A stretch of DNA of 64,000 bases from Methanomethylovorans sp041447285 (lineage in GTDB: Archaea; Halobacteriota; Methanosarcinia; Methanosarcinales; Methanosarcinaceae): NCBI RefSeq assembly GCF_041447285.1, contig NZ_JBGMEB010000006.1, positions 62,001 to 126,000 on the forward strand. The letters run 5' to 3'. Below, in pieces: positions 45,375-53,957 of this stretch. The notes below the pieces were generated by a model. The model had not been told where the DNA came from. It searched no databases and worked only from the letters and a program-made list of their open reading frames with translations. Numbering within the stretch: position 1 is the first letter of the stretch; the number at the start of each line of letters is the position of its first letter. A program made the position numbers and the translations under genes.

Positions 45375-46088
45375 ATGGGTAAACGAATAATTTCACAGAA
45401 CAGGGGTCGCGGTACACCTACCTATAGAGCTCCCTCGCATAGGTACAAGGCTTCTCTGAAGCATCCAAAAGTGGGTGAGAATGATACACTTATCGGTACT
45501 GTAGTAGGTATCGAGCATGATCCAGCCCGTTCTGCTCCCCTGGCAAAAGTGTCTTTTGCTAATGGTGAGGAAAGAATGGTAGTGGCTCCAGAGGGTATGG
45601 CCGTAGGTGCTACTATTTCATGTGGTGCAGAGGCTGAAGTAAGACCAGGTAATGTATTACCACTTAGGAAAATCCCAGAAGGAGTTCCCGTTTGTAATAT
45701 CGAATCAAAGCCAAATGATGGTGGCCAATTTGCACGTTCATCTGGTGTTTATGCAACTGTTGTTTCCCATGATAAGGGGAAAACAGTCGTACAGATGCCC
45801 TCAGGCGAAATGAAGTGGCTTAACTCCAAATGTCGTGCCACCGTTGGTATTGTTGCAGGCGGTGGAAGGCTTGACAGACCCTTCCTCAAGGCAGGTAAGA
45901 AATATCATAAGATGAAAACAAGAGCTGCAAAGTATCCTCGTGTCAGGGGAGTTGCCATGAACGTAATTGACCACCCCTTCGGTGGAGGTAACAGGCAGCA
46001 TCCGGGAAGACCAACCACAGTTGGTAGGAATGCCCCGCCCGGACGTAAGGTTGGACAGATAGCAGCACGTAGGACCGGAAGGCGTTGA
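45375..46088 (+). CDS. rpl2: Ribosomal protein uL2
   Basis: A 237-residue protein needed for subunit association and the peptidyl transferase centre. The C-terminal signature VRGVAMNVIDHPFGGGNRQHP is intact, followed by a strongly basic tail (PPGRKVGQIAARRTGRR). GAGGTGA precedes the start. Confidence 0.96.
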   Translation: MGKRIISQNRGRGTPTYRAPSHRYKASLKHPKVGENDTLIGTVVGIEHDPARSAPLAKVSFANGEERMVVAPEGMAVGATISCGAEAEVRPGNVLPLRKIPEGVPVCNIESKPNDGGQFARSSGVYATVVSHDKGKTVVQMPSGEMKWLNSKCRATVGIVAGGGRLDRPFLKAGKKYHKMKTRAAKYPRVRGVAMNVIDHPFGGGNRQHPGRPTTVGRNAPPGRKVGQIAARRTGRR

Positions 46089-46103
46089 ACCGGAGGTAAT
46101 CCC

Positions 46104-46517
46104 ATGGCAAAAAAATTAGGATCTAAATTACCAAAACGAAAGGGTGAGTTCACATTCCGTGGCAAGACCCTCGAGCAGCTCCAAGCATTGAGCTTGGAGG
46201 AGTTCACAGAACTTCTTACAGCAAGGGAACGCCGCTCCATCAGGAGAGGCTTCAATGACCATCAAAAGGATGTAATGCAGCAGGTAAAGGATGGCGCAAG
46301 TAATGTGCGCACTCATTACAGGAATGTCATTATACTTCCGGACATGGTAGGCAAGACCGTTTCAGTATACAACGGCAAGAGTTTCCTCGACTTTGAGATA
46401 CAGCCTGAGATGATTGGGCACAGGTTCGGCGAGTTTGCATTGAGCCGTTCAAAAGTGTCTCATGGAAGCGCTGGTGTAGGAGCTACCCGTTCAAGCAGGT
46501 TCGTACCGTTGAAGTAA
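46104..46517 (+). CDS. rps19: Ribosomal protein uS19
   Basis: A 137-residue small-subunit head protein. It has an archaeal N-terminal extension (FTFRGKTLEQLQALSLEEF) and the core signature KSFLDFEIQPEMIGHRFGEF, ending SHGSAGVGATRSSRFVPLK. GGAGGTAA lies upstream. Confidence 0.95.
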   Translation: MAKKLGSKLPKRKGEFTFRGKTLEQLQALSLEEFTELLTARERRSIRRGFNDHQKDVMQQVKDGASNVRTHYRNVIILPDMVGKTVSVYNGKSFLDFEIQPEMIGHRFGEFALSRSKVSHGSAGVGATRSSRFVPLK

Positions 46518-46528
46518 GGTGATGATGT

Positions 46529-46984
46529 ATGGCAAGGATTGATTATACTTTAGAAATGGACTCAAAGACCAGCTCTAAGGCAATGGGCTCCGAGCTTCAT
46601 ATCTCCCCTAAGAAATCACGGGAACTAGGAAGAGCTCTCAAAGGAATGCGGACCCAGAATGCTAAGAAGTATCTCGAAGCTGTTGTTGCCAAGAAACAGG
46701 CAGTACCTTTTAAGAGACACTGTGAAGGTGCAGGCCACAAAAAGGGACCAATGGCAGGCGGAAGATATCCAGTGGATGCTGCAAAGGCATTCCTCAAGCT
46801 TTTGGAGAACGCTGGCAGCAATGCCGAGTATAAGGGATTGGATCCCGAGCGCATGTACATTGCTCATGTAGCAACAAAGCGCGGCCGCGTGATCCCTGGC
46901 ATGATTGCGAGGGCACGTGGGAGAGGCAGTCCGTATAATACGGATACTGTTAACATCGAGATCATATTGAACGAGGTGCGCTAA
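46529..46984 (+). CDS. rpl22: Ribosomal protein uL22
   Basis: A 151-residue exit-tunnel protein. Typical archaeal features are KAMGSELHISPKKSRELGRA at the N terminus and the beta-hairpin sequence RVIPGMIARARGRGSPY near the end. Its last base is shared with the rps3 start (TAATG). Confidence 0.95.
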   Translation: MARIDYTLEMDSKTSSKAMGSELHISPKKSRELGRALKGMRTQNAKKYLEAVVAKKQAVPFKRHCEGAGHKKGPMAGGRYPVDAAKAFLKLLENAGSNAEYKGLDPERMYIAHVATKRGRVIPGMIARARGRGSPYNTDTVNIEIILNEVR

Positions 46985-47886
46985 TGGCAATAGAGAAGAA
47001 ATTCGTGCGTGAGGGCTATGTCAAAGCATCACTGGACGAATACTTTGCTAAACAGCTTAACAGGGCTGGATACGGCGGAATGGAGATCAATAGGACTCCT
47101 ATGGGAACCCAGATCACTGTTTATGCCGAGAAACCTGGAATGGTTATCGGTAAAGCAGGTAAGGTCATCCGCAAACTCACACGTGATATTGACAGAATGT
47201 ATGATATGGACAATCCTCAGATCGATGCTCAAGAAGTAAGGAGGCCAGAGCTGAATGCTCAAATGATGGCAACACGTCTTGCATCATCTATTGAAAGAGG
47301 ATGGTATTTCAGAAAAGCTGGTCATAATGCCATGAGGGCCATAATGAATGCTGGTGCTCTTGGCTGTGAAATTGTGATATCAGGTAAGCTCACAGGAGCA
47401 AGGTCAAGAACCGAGAAAATAGTAGAAGGCTACATAAAGCATGCAGGTAAACCTGTAGACGATATTGTCGATGAAGGTTTTGCTGTAGCTATCAAGAAAC
47501 TTGGTACCCTTGGCTGCAAGGTAAGGATCATTCCTCCGGGTGCGGTTCTTCCCGACTCCTTTAAGTTAAAGGACATTGCTCCAGAGCCAGTCTCCGAAGT
47601 TGCCAAAGCCCAACCAAAAGCAGGCATTGAAAAGCTTGTTACTGAGGAGGCTTCAGGTGAAGTCGCTGAAGCTGAAGAAGCTTTAGAGGAGGAACCAGTA
47701 AAGAAGATTGAGGGTGCAGCACCTGAAAAGGAAGTATCTGAGACTGAATCTTCTTCAGCCGCCGCCCCAGAGTCTACCGAGGTTCTTGAGAACGAAGAAC
47801 GCAGGGAGATCGATGGTGTCTGGCAGCACAAGCATGCAGGGCATGACTACTGGCATCCGATAGCCCGTATTCACAGGGAGGGTTAA
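46984..47886 (+). CDS. rps3: Ribosomal protein uS3 with long acidic C-terminal extension
   Basis: A 300-residue protein of the mRNA entry site. Residues 1-205 are a normal archaeal uS3 with a type II KH domain (VYAEKPGMVIGKAGKVIRKL) and the C-terminal domain around GCEIVISGKLTGARSRTEK. From about residue 215 there is an 85-residue extension, very rich in Glu, Ala and Ser, ending in a compact aromatic and His-rich motif (DGVWQHKHAGHDYWHP). The frame is open and uninterrupted, so the tail is genuine. Its role is unknown to me. Confidence 0.95.
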   Translation: MAIEKKFVREGYVKASLDEYFAKQLNRAGYGGMEINRTPMGTQITVYAEKPGMVIGKAGKVIRKLTRDIDRMYDMDNPQIDAQEVRRPELNAQMMATRLASSIERGWYFRKAGHNAMRAIMNAGALGCEIVISGKLTGARSRTEKIVEGYIKHAGKPVDDIVDEGFAVAIKKLGTLGCKVRIIPPGAVLPDSFKLKDIAPEPVSEVAKAQPKAGIEKLVTEEASGEVAEAEEALEEEPVKKIEGAAPEKEVSETESSSAAAPESTEVLENEERREIDGVWQHKHAGHDYWHPIARIHREG

Positions 47887-47888
47887 TA

Positions 47889-48092
47889 ATGGCCATCCTG
47901 CGTATGAATGAAATAAGGGACATGAGCCCTAATGAAAGAATGGACGAGCTTGAAAAGTTAAAGGCTGAGCTTATACGTGAGCGTGCTCTAACTTCTGCTG
48001 GTGGTGCCCCTGATAATCCAGGACGAATTGGATTGCTCAGAAGGACCATTGCACGTGTCAAGACTGTCCAGAATGAGTTAAAGGAGATATGA
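47889..48092 (+). CDS. rpl29: Ribosomal protein uL29
   Basis: A 67-residue two-helix tunnel-exit protein (LRMNEIRDMSPNERMDELEK and RIGLLRRTIARVKTVQNEL). It lies two bases after rps3 and one base before the RNase P gene. In several other euryarchaea a SUI1/eIF1 gene sits at this junction; here it does not. Confidence 0.93.
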   Translation: MAILRMNEIRDMSPNERMDELEKLKAELIRERALTSAGGAPDNPGRIGLLRRTIARVKTVQNELKEI

Positions 48093-48093
48093 A

Positions 48094-48405
48094 GTGGAAA
48101 TATCCACTTACAACCTGATATTTCATGAACTAATCGGACTGTTCACAGAAGTGATTAAATCAACTAATCCCTCTATAGAGAACATTCGCGGCAAAGTGGT
48201 AGGTGAAACGAAGAACATGTTGATCGTGGAAACATATGACCAATGTGAAAAGATGGTTCAAAAAGCAGGATCTACTTTCTTGTTTCACATATCTACTCTT
48301 AGGGGAAATACACGTGTTACTGAGCAAGTGAAAGTGAACGGAAATTTATTGCTCTCACAACCCGAAAATAGGATTAAGAATATCAGGAAAATTCGCATGA
48401 GGTAA
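48094..48405 (+). CDS. rnp1: RNase P protein component 1 (Rpp29/Pop4)
   Basis: A 103-residue subunit of archaeal RNase P, which matures tRNA 5' ends. It is an Sm-like barrel starting EISTYNLIFHELIGLFTEV, with IRGKVVGETKNMLIVET and TFLFHISTL. It begins with GTG at 48094. Its place between rpl29 and rps17 is conserved in euryarchaea. Confidence 0.92.
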   Translation: MEISTYNLIFHELIGLFTEVIKSTNPSIENIRGKVVGETKNMLIVETYDQCEKMVQKAGSTFLFHISTLRGNTRVTEQVKVNGNLLLSQPENRIKNIRKIRMR

Positions 48406-48410
48406 TAATC

Positions 48411-48740
48411 ATGACAAGAGATATTGGATTGGATGTCCCAGCTCCTAAAGAGGAGTGCAATGACGTCAATTGTCCATTTCACGGAACGCTGCCGGTCAGG
48501 GGACAGATACTGGTGGGCACCGTTGTCAGCAACAAAATGGACAGGACCGTGGTCATCCAAAGAAGACATGAAGTGCTTATAAGTAAGTATCAGAGGTATG
48601 AGAAAAGGCAATCTAAGATCCATGCTCACAATCCTCCATGTATTGATGCTCAAGTGGGAGACATTGTGACTGTTGCAGAATGTCGTCCTCTTAGTAAGAC
48701 TAAGTCATATGTGGTCATTAAAACGGGGGTAGACGCATGA
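48411..48740 (+). CDS. rps17: Ribosomal protein uS17
   Basis: A 109-residue archaeal uS17 with an N-terminal extension (DIGLDVPAPKEECNDVNCPF) and the OB-fold core (LVGTVVSNKMDRTVVIQRRH, then VGDIVTVAECRPLSKTKSYV). It overlaps rpl14 by four bases. Confidence 0.94.
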   Translation: MTRDIGLDVPAPKEECNDVNCPFHGTLPVRGQILVGTVVSNKMDRTVVIQRRHEVLISKYQRYEKRQSKIHAHNPPCIDAQVGDIVTVAECRPLSKTKSYVVIKTGVDA

Positions 48741-49135
48741 AAGGGATTCGTTCTACCATACCCCGTTCATTGGCCAGTGGTTCACGCATAGATTGCGTAG
48801 ACAACACAGGTGCAAGAGTTGTGGAGATCATATCTGTAAAGCGTTACAGAGGTACCAAGAATAGGCAACCATGTGCAGGCATAGGTGACATGTGCGTGGT
48901 ATCTGTCAAGAAAGGTACTCCTGAGATGCGTAAACAGATCATGTATGCTGTAATAGTTCGCCAGAAGAAGGAAATTCGCCGTCCTGATGGATTAAGAGTT
49001 TCCTTTGAGGACAACGCAGTTGTGATCGTTGATGAGGATGGTCTGCCCAAGGGAACTGATCTGAAAGGTCCAATCGCAAGAGAGGTTGCGGAAAGGTACC
49101 CAAAGATTGGTACTACGGCTTCAATTATAGTGTGA
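48737..49135 (+). CDS. rpl14: Ribosomal protein uL14
   Basis: A 132-residue protein of the subunit interface. It has SGSRIDCVDNTGARVVEIIS and the RRPDGLRVSFEDNAVVIVDE signature, with GPIAREVAERYPKIGTTA at the end. Translation is coupled to rps17 by an ATGA overlap. Confidence 0.95.
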   Translation: MKGIRSTIPRSLASGSRIDCVDNTGARVVEIISVKRYRGTKNRQPCAGIGDMCVVSVKKGTPEMRKQIMYAVIVRQKKEIRRPDGLRVSFEDNAVVIVDEDGLPKGTDLKGPIAREVAERYPKIGTTASIIV

Positions 49136-49145
49136 GGTGTATGCA

Positions 49146-49499
49146 ATGGTTACTAATCAGCCAAGAAAACAGCGCAAAATGCGCTATACTGCACCACTAC
49201 ATTTGAGGCAGAAATATATGGGTGCTCCTCTTTCCAAAGAGCTTCGTGAAAAATATGGTCGCAGAACAGCAAGGGTCATCGTAGGCGACACTGTAAAAGT
49301 GATGCGTGGAGATCATGCAGGCACCACAGGTAAAGTAGAAGCGGTATCACTTAAACATGGAACTATAGTTGTAGAAGGAGTATCAGTGTCCAAGTCAGAT
49401 GGCACTGAGGTACCAAGGCCAATTTATCCTTCAAATGTAACTATTACCTCCCTTGAAATGAAAGATGACCGCAGATCAAAAGTATTGAGTAAGCAGTAG
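49146..49499 (+). CDS. rpl24: Ribosomal protein uL24
   Basis: A 117-residue protein with a KOW motif (VIVGDTVKVMRGDHAGTTGK). ATG 49146 is seven bases after GAGGTG, which itself overlaps the rpl14 stop; the in-frame GTG at 49137 lies within that site and is unlikely. Archaeal N-terminal sequence PRKQRKMRYTAPLHLRQK. Confidence 0.93.
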   Translation: MVTNQPRKQRKMRYTAPLHLRQKYMGAPLSKELREKYGRRTARVIVGDTVKVMRGDHAGTTGKVEAVSLKHGTIVVEGVSVSKSDGTEVPRPIYPSNVTITSLEMKDDRRSKVLSKQ

Positions 49500-49507
49500 G
49501 TGGTTTT

Positions 49508-50221
49508 GTGGGAAGACATCAAAAAAGGATCTCTGTACCAAAGAGCTGGCAGATTTCCAAGAAATCCAATAAATGGATAACATCAACTAGGCCAGGTCCT
49601 CACAATAAGCAACTGAGCATTCCTCTTGGAGTAGTTCTTAGGGATATGTTACATGTTGTGGACACAAGGGTAGAGGCAAAAAGAGTACTTTCTGAAGGTA
49701 GCATTCTTGTTGATGGCATTGTCAGAAAGGATCTGAGATTCCCTATAGGACTTTTGGACGTTGTTTCCATTCCTAAAATGGAACAATCTTACCGGGTTCT
49801 CCTTGATCGCAAGGGAAGATTGGAATTGCACAAACTTGCAGGCATTGAAACAAGCAAGTTATGTCGGGTCAGTGGAAAGACTGTTGTCAAAGGTGGCAAA
49901 GTTCAGCTTAACCTTAATGATGGTTCCAATCTGATAGGTTCAAACGACTTTAAGGCCAAAGATTCCATAATTCTTTCAGTACCCGATAAGAAAATACTCC
50001 AACATATAAAGTACGAAGTTGGCAACCTTGCGTTGATCATCGGTGGTAAGCACACTGGTAAAATTGGTTCCATTAAGGCAATCAACACAGTGCGTAGCTC
50101 CAATCCCAACACTGTGCAAATTACAGGGGAAGATGAGGAATTCACCACAGTCGAAGATTACGTTGTTGTGATAGGCACAACAAAGCCAGAAATCAAGTTG
50201 GGTGGTGAGGTTGTTGAGTAA
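49508..50221 (+). CDS. rps4e: Ribosomal protein eS4
   Basis: A 237-residue protein found only in archaea and eukaryotes. It starts with GTG (GRHQKRISVPKSWQISKKSN), carries an S4-type RNA-binding segment (VEAKRVLSEGSILVDGIVRK) and a KOW motif (NLALIIGGKHTGKIGSIKAI). A GTAGGTGG ribosome site precedes the start. Confidence 0.94.
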   Translation: MGRHQKRISVPKSWQISKKSNKWITSTRPGPHNKQLSIPLGVVLRDMLHVVDTRVEAKRVLSEGSILVDGIVRKDLRFPIGLLDVVSIPKMEQSYRVLLDRKGRLELHKLAGIETSKLCRVSGKTVVKGGKVQLNLNDGSNLIGSNDFKAKDSIILSVPDKKILQHIKYEVGNLALIIGGKHTGKIGSIKAINTVRSSNPNTVQITGEDEEFTTVEDYVVVIGTTKPEIKLGGEVVE

Positions 50222-50723
50222 CCCAATGAGAGAACCTCAGATAGATAAGGTCATTGTTCACATGGGTGTCGGTGAAAGTGGTGAACACCTTGTGAATGCT
50301 GAAGGTATCTTAAGAGAAATTACCGGACAGACTGTGGTTCGTACATATGCAAAGAAGACCCTTCCTGCATTCAGTATTAAGAAAAGTGAACCAATAGGCT
50401 GTAAGGTTACTCTTCGTGGTGATAATGCAGAAAAATTCCTGACAACAGCTCTCTCAATAGTGGAGAAAAGGTTATCAGCTGCCCAGTTTGATAAAAATGG
50501 GAATGTTGCATTCGGAATTGAAGAACACACGGATTTTCCAGGAATGAGGTATGATCCTAATATCGGTATCTTTGGTATGGACATAAATGTGATAGTTAAT
50601 CGTCCAGGGTACAGGATCAGCAAAAGAAGGATTTCCGAAAGAAAAGTTCCTTCAGCGCACAAGATCACAAAAGAAGATACAATTTCGTTCTTCAAGGGTA
50701 AGTACTTCGTGGAGGTTGTGTAA
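50214..50723 (+). CDS. rpl5: Ribosomal protein uL5
   Basis: A 169-residue protein that binds 5S rRNA. The start is probably TTG 50214, giving MSNPMREPQIDKVIVHMGVG, eight bases after GGTGG; GTG 50202 lies in that ribosome site and ATG 50226 would drop four residues. It overlaps the rps4e stop. Signature DFPGMRYDPNIGIFGMDI is intact. Confidence 0.93.
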   Translation: MSNPMREPQIDKVIVHMGVGESGEHLVNAEGILREITGQTVVRTYAKKTLPAFSIKKSEPIGCKVTLRGDNAEKFLTTALSIVEKRLSAAQFDKNGNVAFGIEEHTDFPGMRYDPNIGIFGMDINVIVNRPGYRISKRRISERKVPSAHKITKEDTISFFKGKYFVEVV

Positions 50724-50876
50724 ATGGTCCAGACTACTAAGCAATTTGGCCGGGGCGCACACGAATGCAAAAGATGCGGAAGAAAGCAAGGCCTTGTAAG
50801 GAAATATGATATTTACTTGTGCCGCCACTGTTTCCGTGAGATCGCCCATGACATGGGATTTGAGAAATATACTTGA
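50724..50876 (+). CDS. rps14: Ribosomal protein uS14, zinc-binding
   Basis: A 50-residue protein of the small-subunit head. Sequence MVQTTKQFGRGAHECKRCGR continues to RKYDIYLCRHCFREIAHDMG; the CxxC pairs CKRC and CRHC hold one zinc ion. The ATG follows the rpl5 stop directly, and AGGTG at the stop serves the next gene. Confidence 0.95.
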   Translation: MVQTTKQFGRGAHECKRCGRKQGLVRKYDIYLCRHCFREIAHDMGFEKYT

Positions 50877-50887
50877 GGTGAAAAATA

Positions 50888-51280
50888 ATGGTGTTATTAG
50901 ATCCTCTTGCCGATGCACTTTCCACTATAAAGAATGCAGAGGCAATCGGTAAACAATCATGCACGCTTAAACCGGCATCAAAGCTCATCGGTACGGTCCT
51001 TAAAGTGATGCAGGACAGTGGATACCTCGGTGAATTCGAATTCATCGAGGATGGTAAAGCAGGAATCTATGAGGTTAAGCTCATCGGTAAAATAAATAAA
51101 TGCGGAGCAATAAAGCCACGTTATTCAGTAGGTTCAGTTGATTTCGAGAGATGGGAGAAGCAATTCTTACCAGCTAAGAACTTCGGAACACTTATTCTTA
51201 CTACCTCTCATGGTGTCATGTCACAGTACGACGCACGTGAGAAGAATATCGGTGGACAGCTTCTGGCATATATATACTGA
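50888..51280 (+). CDS. rps8: Ribosomal protein uS8
   Basis: A 130-residue rRNA-binding protein of the small-subunit platform. It starts VLLDPLADALSTIKNAEAIG and ends with the signature FGTLILTTSHGVMSQYDARE followed by GGQLLAYIY. GAGGTG lies just before the start. Confidence 0.95.
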   Translation: MVLLDPLADALSTIKNAEAIGKQSCTLKPASKLIGTVLKVMQDSGYLGEFEFIEDGKAGIYEVKLIGKINKCGAIKPRYSVGSVDFERWEKQFLPAKNFGTLILTTSHGVMSQYDAREKNIGGQLLAYIY

Positions 51281-51294
51281 TATGGAGTGGTTCA

Positions 51295-51828
51295 ATGGCT
51301 AAAGAGATGAAGAACGTGATTAGCATTCCGGAAGGAGTTACAGTTACTTTCCAGAATGACATCCTTTCCGTATCAGGACCAAAAGGAAAGAACGAGAGAT
51401 ACCTCTGGTATCCTGGAATCGTAATTGAGATTGCAGGCTCTGAGATCATAGTGGATTCCACTTCAACAAAGAAGTCCCACAAGGCTATGATCGGTACATT
51501 CTCTTCACATATCAACAATATGATGAAAGGTGTGACCCAAGGGTTTGAATACCGTATGAAGGTTGTTTACTCCCACTTCCCTATGCAGCTGAAGGTCGAG
51601 GGTAAGAAAATGCTTATTGGTAACTTCTTGGGTGAGAAGAAAGCAAGATCTGCAAATATCCTCGGTGAAACCAAGGTAAAGGCAGGTGCCGACCAGGTTA
51701 CCATTACTGGCATAAACAAAGAGGATGTTGGGCAGACAGCAGCCAACATAGAGCAAGCCACGAAGATCAAGAGATTCGATCCCCGCGTATTCCAGGATGG
51801 TATCTATATCGTAGAGAAGATATTGTAG
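51295..51828 (+). CDS. rpl6: Ribosomal protein uL6
   Basis: A 177-residue protein near the factor-binding site. Two similar domains are visible: VISIPEGVTVTFQNDILSVS at the N terminus and FPMQLKVEGKKMLIGNFLGE in the second half. Length is typical of archaea. Confidence 0.95.
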   Translation: MAKEMKNVISIPEGVTVTFQNDILSVSGPKGKNERYLWYPGIVIEIAGSEIIVDSTSTKKSHKAMIGTFSSHINNMMKGVTQGFEYRMKVVYSHFPMQLKVEGKKMLIGNFLGEKKARSANILGETKVKAGADQVTITGINKEDVGQTAANIEQATKIKRFDPRVFQDGIYIVEKIL

Positions 51829-51837
51829 GTGATTTGA

Positions 51838-52281
51838 ATGGAAGATAATATCACTAAGTCCTCTTCTGGAACTATGAACTGCGGTGCATCAATGGATGCC
51901 GAAGGCAAACGCCTTTTCAATGTTCGGAAGGTCCAGAAGGCAAAGAAGCCCCAGTTCAAGAGGACTGATTGTCACAAGTATAAGAGGCTGGATTCCAACT
52001 GGAGAATACCAAGAGGCCAGCACAATAAAAAACGCACTGGATATGTTGCAAAGGGTGCTCACGCTCAGGTGGGCTATGGCAGTCCGGTTCTGGTAAAGGG
52101 TTTACACCCTTCCGGTTATTCCGAAGTCATCGTTTCAACAATGAATGATGTTTCATTCCTCGATGCTAATACGATGGCTATTAGGATTGCTGCAAAGGTC
52201 GGTGCAAGAAAGAAAGCCATGATACAGGAAAAAGCAGTGTCCATGGGAATAAAGATCCTCAATCCTTCAAGGAGTGAATGA
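51838..52281 (+). CDS. rpl32e: Ribosomal protein eL32
   Basis: A 147-residue archaeal/eukaryotic protein. The core FKRTDCHKYKRLDSNWRIPR and VGYGSPVLVKGLHPSGYSEV are standard; the first 40 residues are a variable extension. Ribosome site AGGTGA lies at the rpl6 stop. Confidence 0.94.
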   Translation: MEDNITKSSSGTMNCGASMDAEGKRLFNVRKVQKAKKPQFKRTDCHKYKRLDSNWRIPRGQHNKKRTGYVAKGAHAQVGYGSPVLVKGLHPSGYSEVIVSTMNDVSFLDANTMAIRIAAKVGARKKAMIQEKAVSMGIKILNPSRSE

Positions 52282-52282
52282 A

Positions 52283-52741
52283 ATGACCGATCTTTCTAAC
52301 CAGAAGAGGATGGCTGCTGCCATCATGGGCTGTGGTGTACACAGAGTATGGTTGGATCCTGAGGCTGCTGATGATATTGCAGTTGCGATTACAAGAGCAG
52401 ACCTTCGCGACCTTATCAAGAAAGGAAGCATTGCTGCCGCTAAACCAAAAGGAGTCAGCCGGGGCCGTGCAAGAGTAAGGGATTCCAAGCGCAAGTATGG
52501 ACATCGCAAGGGACAGGGTTCAAGAAAAGGTACAAAGGGAGCAAGGAATCCACGAAAAGATCAGTGGATAAAAAGAATCCGTGCCATCAGGGCAAAGCTA
52601 AAGGAACATCGTGCAGATGGCTCTCTGGACAAATCCACATATTGTAAGATCTATCGTAAAGCAAAAGGTGGAGAATACCGTAGTGTTGCACATATGGAGT
52701 CACACCTTGAGTCACAAAAGCTCCTTAAACATGAGGGATGA
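52283..52741 (+). CDS. rpl19e: Ribosomal protein eL19
   Basis: A 152-residue protein forming an intersubunit bridge. It starts at ATG 52283 (MTDLSNQKRMAAAIMGCGVH), eight bases after AAGGAG; an in-frame GTG at 52274 lies within that site. The basic middle HRKGQGSRKGTKGARNPRK is typical. Confidence 0.94.
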   Translation: MTDLSNQKRMAAAIMGCGVHRVWLDPEAADDIAVAITRADLRDLIKKGSIAAAKPKGVSRGRARVRDSKRKYGHRKGQGSRKGTKGARNPRKDQWIKRIRAIRAKLKEHRADGSLDKSTYCKIYRKAKGGEYRSVAHMESHLESQKLLKHEG

Positions 52742-52787
52742 AGATGATTAACAGAAGCTTTGATATTTTATCCAGGAGGATATGATC

Positions 52788-53309
52788 ATGGCAACAGGGC
52801 CCAGATATAAAGTCGCTTTCAGGCGACGAAGGGAAGGACGCACTAATTATCATCAGCGTCTTAAGTTGCTCTTATCAAAAGAAGACCGTGTGGTGGTTCG
52901 TAAGAGTTCAAAACATATTCAGGTTCAGCTTATAGCTCCAAAGCCTGAAGGTGATGTTACTCTTTCATCAGCCATATCTACAGAACTCAAGGACTATGGA
53001 TATGATGCCTCCACAGGTAACACGCCGGCAGCTTATCTTACCGGCCTCTTGTTTGGTTACAAAACTCTAAGCAAGGGATACGATTATGGAATACTTGATA
53101 TCGGATTACAGGCATCATCACCTGGTTCCCGTGTCTATGCCACTTTAAAAGGCATAGTTGACTCAGGACTAGAGATTCCTCACGATCCATCTGTATTCCC
53201 CTCTGATGAAAGGATTAGAGGCGAACATATTGCAGAATATATGGAAGGATCAAATCTGCCGCAACTGTTCGATGCAGTCAAGGAAAAGATCTCTTCTGCT
53301 TTCAATTAG
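52788..53309 (+). CDS. rpl18: Ribosomal protein uL18
   Basis: A 173-residue 5S rRNA-binding protein. ATG 52788 (MATGPRYKVAFRRRREGRTN) is seven bases after AGGAGGA; an in-frame ATG at 52782 is too close to it. DYDASTGNTPAAYL-type sequence and YGILDIGLQASSPGSRVYA follow the archaeal pattern. A 46-base gap precedes it, the largest before rpl15. Confidence 0.94.
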   Translation: MATGPRYKVAFRRRREGRTNYHQRLKLLLSKEDRVVVRKSSKHIQVQLIAPKPEGDVTLSSAISTELKDYGYDASTGNTPAAYLTGLLFGYKTLSKGYDYGILDIGLQASSPGSRVYATLKGIVDSGLEIPHDPSVFPSDERIRGEHIAEYMEGSNLPQLFDAVKEKISSAFN

Positions 53310-53317
53310 GTGATCAT

Positions 53318-53956
53318 ATGGCATATCAGTTCGAAGAAGAGGAATGGGTTCCACAAACAAGGCTTGGCAAACTTGTTCAGGAAGGGCAGATCACTTCCAT
53401 GGACGAGGCAATCGATTCAGGATTGCCTCTTAGGGAATCCAAAATTGTGGATATATTACTCCCCAATCTTGAAGATGAGGTTTTGGACATTAACATGGTC
53501 CAGAGGATGACTGACTCCGGCCGTCGTGTTAAGTTTAGAGCTACTGTCATTGTAGGTAATGGCGATGGTTTCGTAGGTCTTGGACAGGCCAAGGACAATC
53601 AGGTAGGTCCCGCTATCAGAAAGGCTATTGAGAATGCTAAGATTAATCTGGTACGTGTAAAACGTGGTTGTGGCTCATGGGAATGTGCTTGTGGCCTCAA
53701 TCATACAGTACCATCTGAAGTAAAGGGTAAAGCGGGAAGTGTCATTGTAGTACTCATCCCTGCACCCAGAGGTCTTGGACTCGCTGCCGGTGGAACTGCA
53801 AAGAAAGTGTTGGAGAAGGCAGGTATCAAGGACGTTTGGACACGTACTGAAGGTACCACCAGGACTACACTGAACTTTGCAAAGGCAACTTTCAATGCAC
53901 TACAGGCTACAGGTACTGTAAGGAGCCCCATCCATATTCGCAGGGAGGAGGCTTGA
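53318..53956 (+). CDS. rps5: Ribosomal protein uS5
   Basis: A 212-residue protein of the mRNA entry site and decoding fidelity. The signature VNMVQRMTDSGRRVKFRA-type sequence (INMVQRMTDSGRRVKFRATV) is followed by GDGFVGLGQAKDNQVGPAIR and the C-terminal RGLGLAAGGTAKKVLEKAG. AGGTGA precedes the start. Confidence 0.95.
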   Translation: MAYQFEEEEWVPQTRLGKLVQEGQITSMDEAIDSGLPLRESKIVDILLPNLEDEVLDINMVQRMTDSGRRVKFRATVIVGNGDGFVGLGQAKDNQVGPAIRKAIENAKINLVRVKRGCGSWECACGLNHTVPSEVKGKAGSVIVVLIPAPRGLGLAAGGTAKKVLEKAGIKDVWTRTEGTTRTTLNFAKATFNALQATGTVRSPIHIRREEA

Positions 53957-53957
53957 A

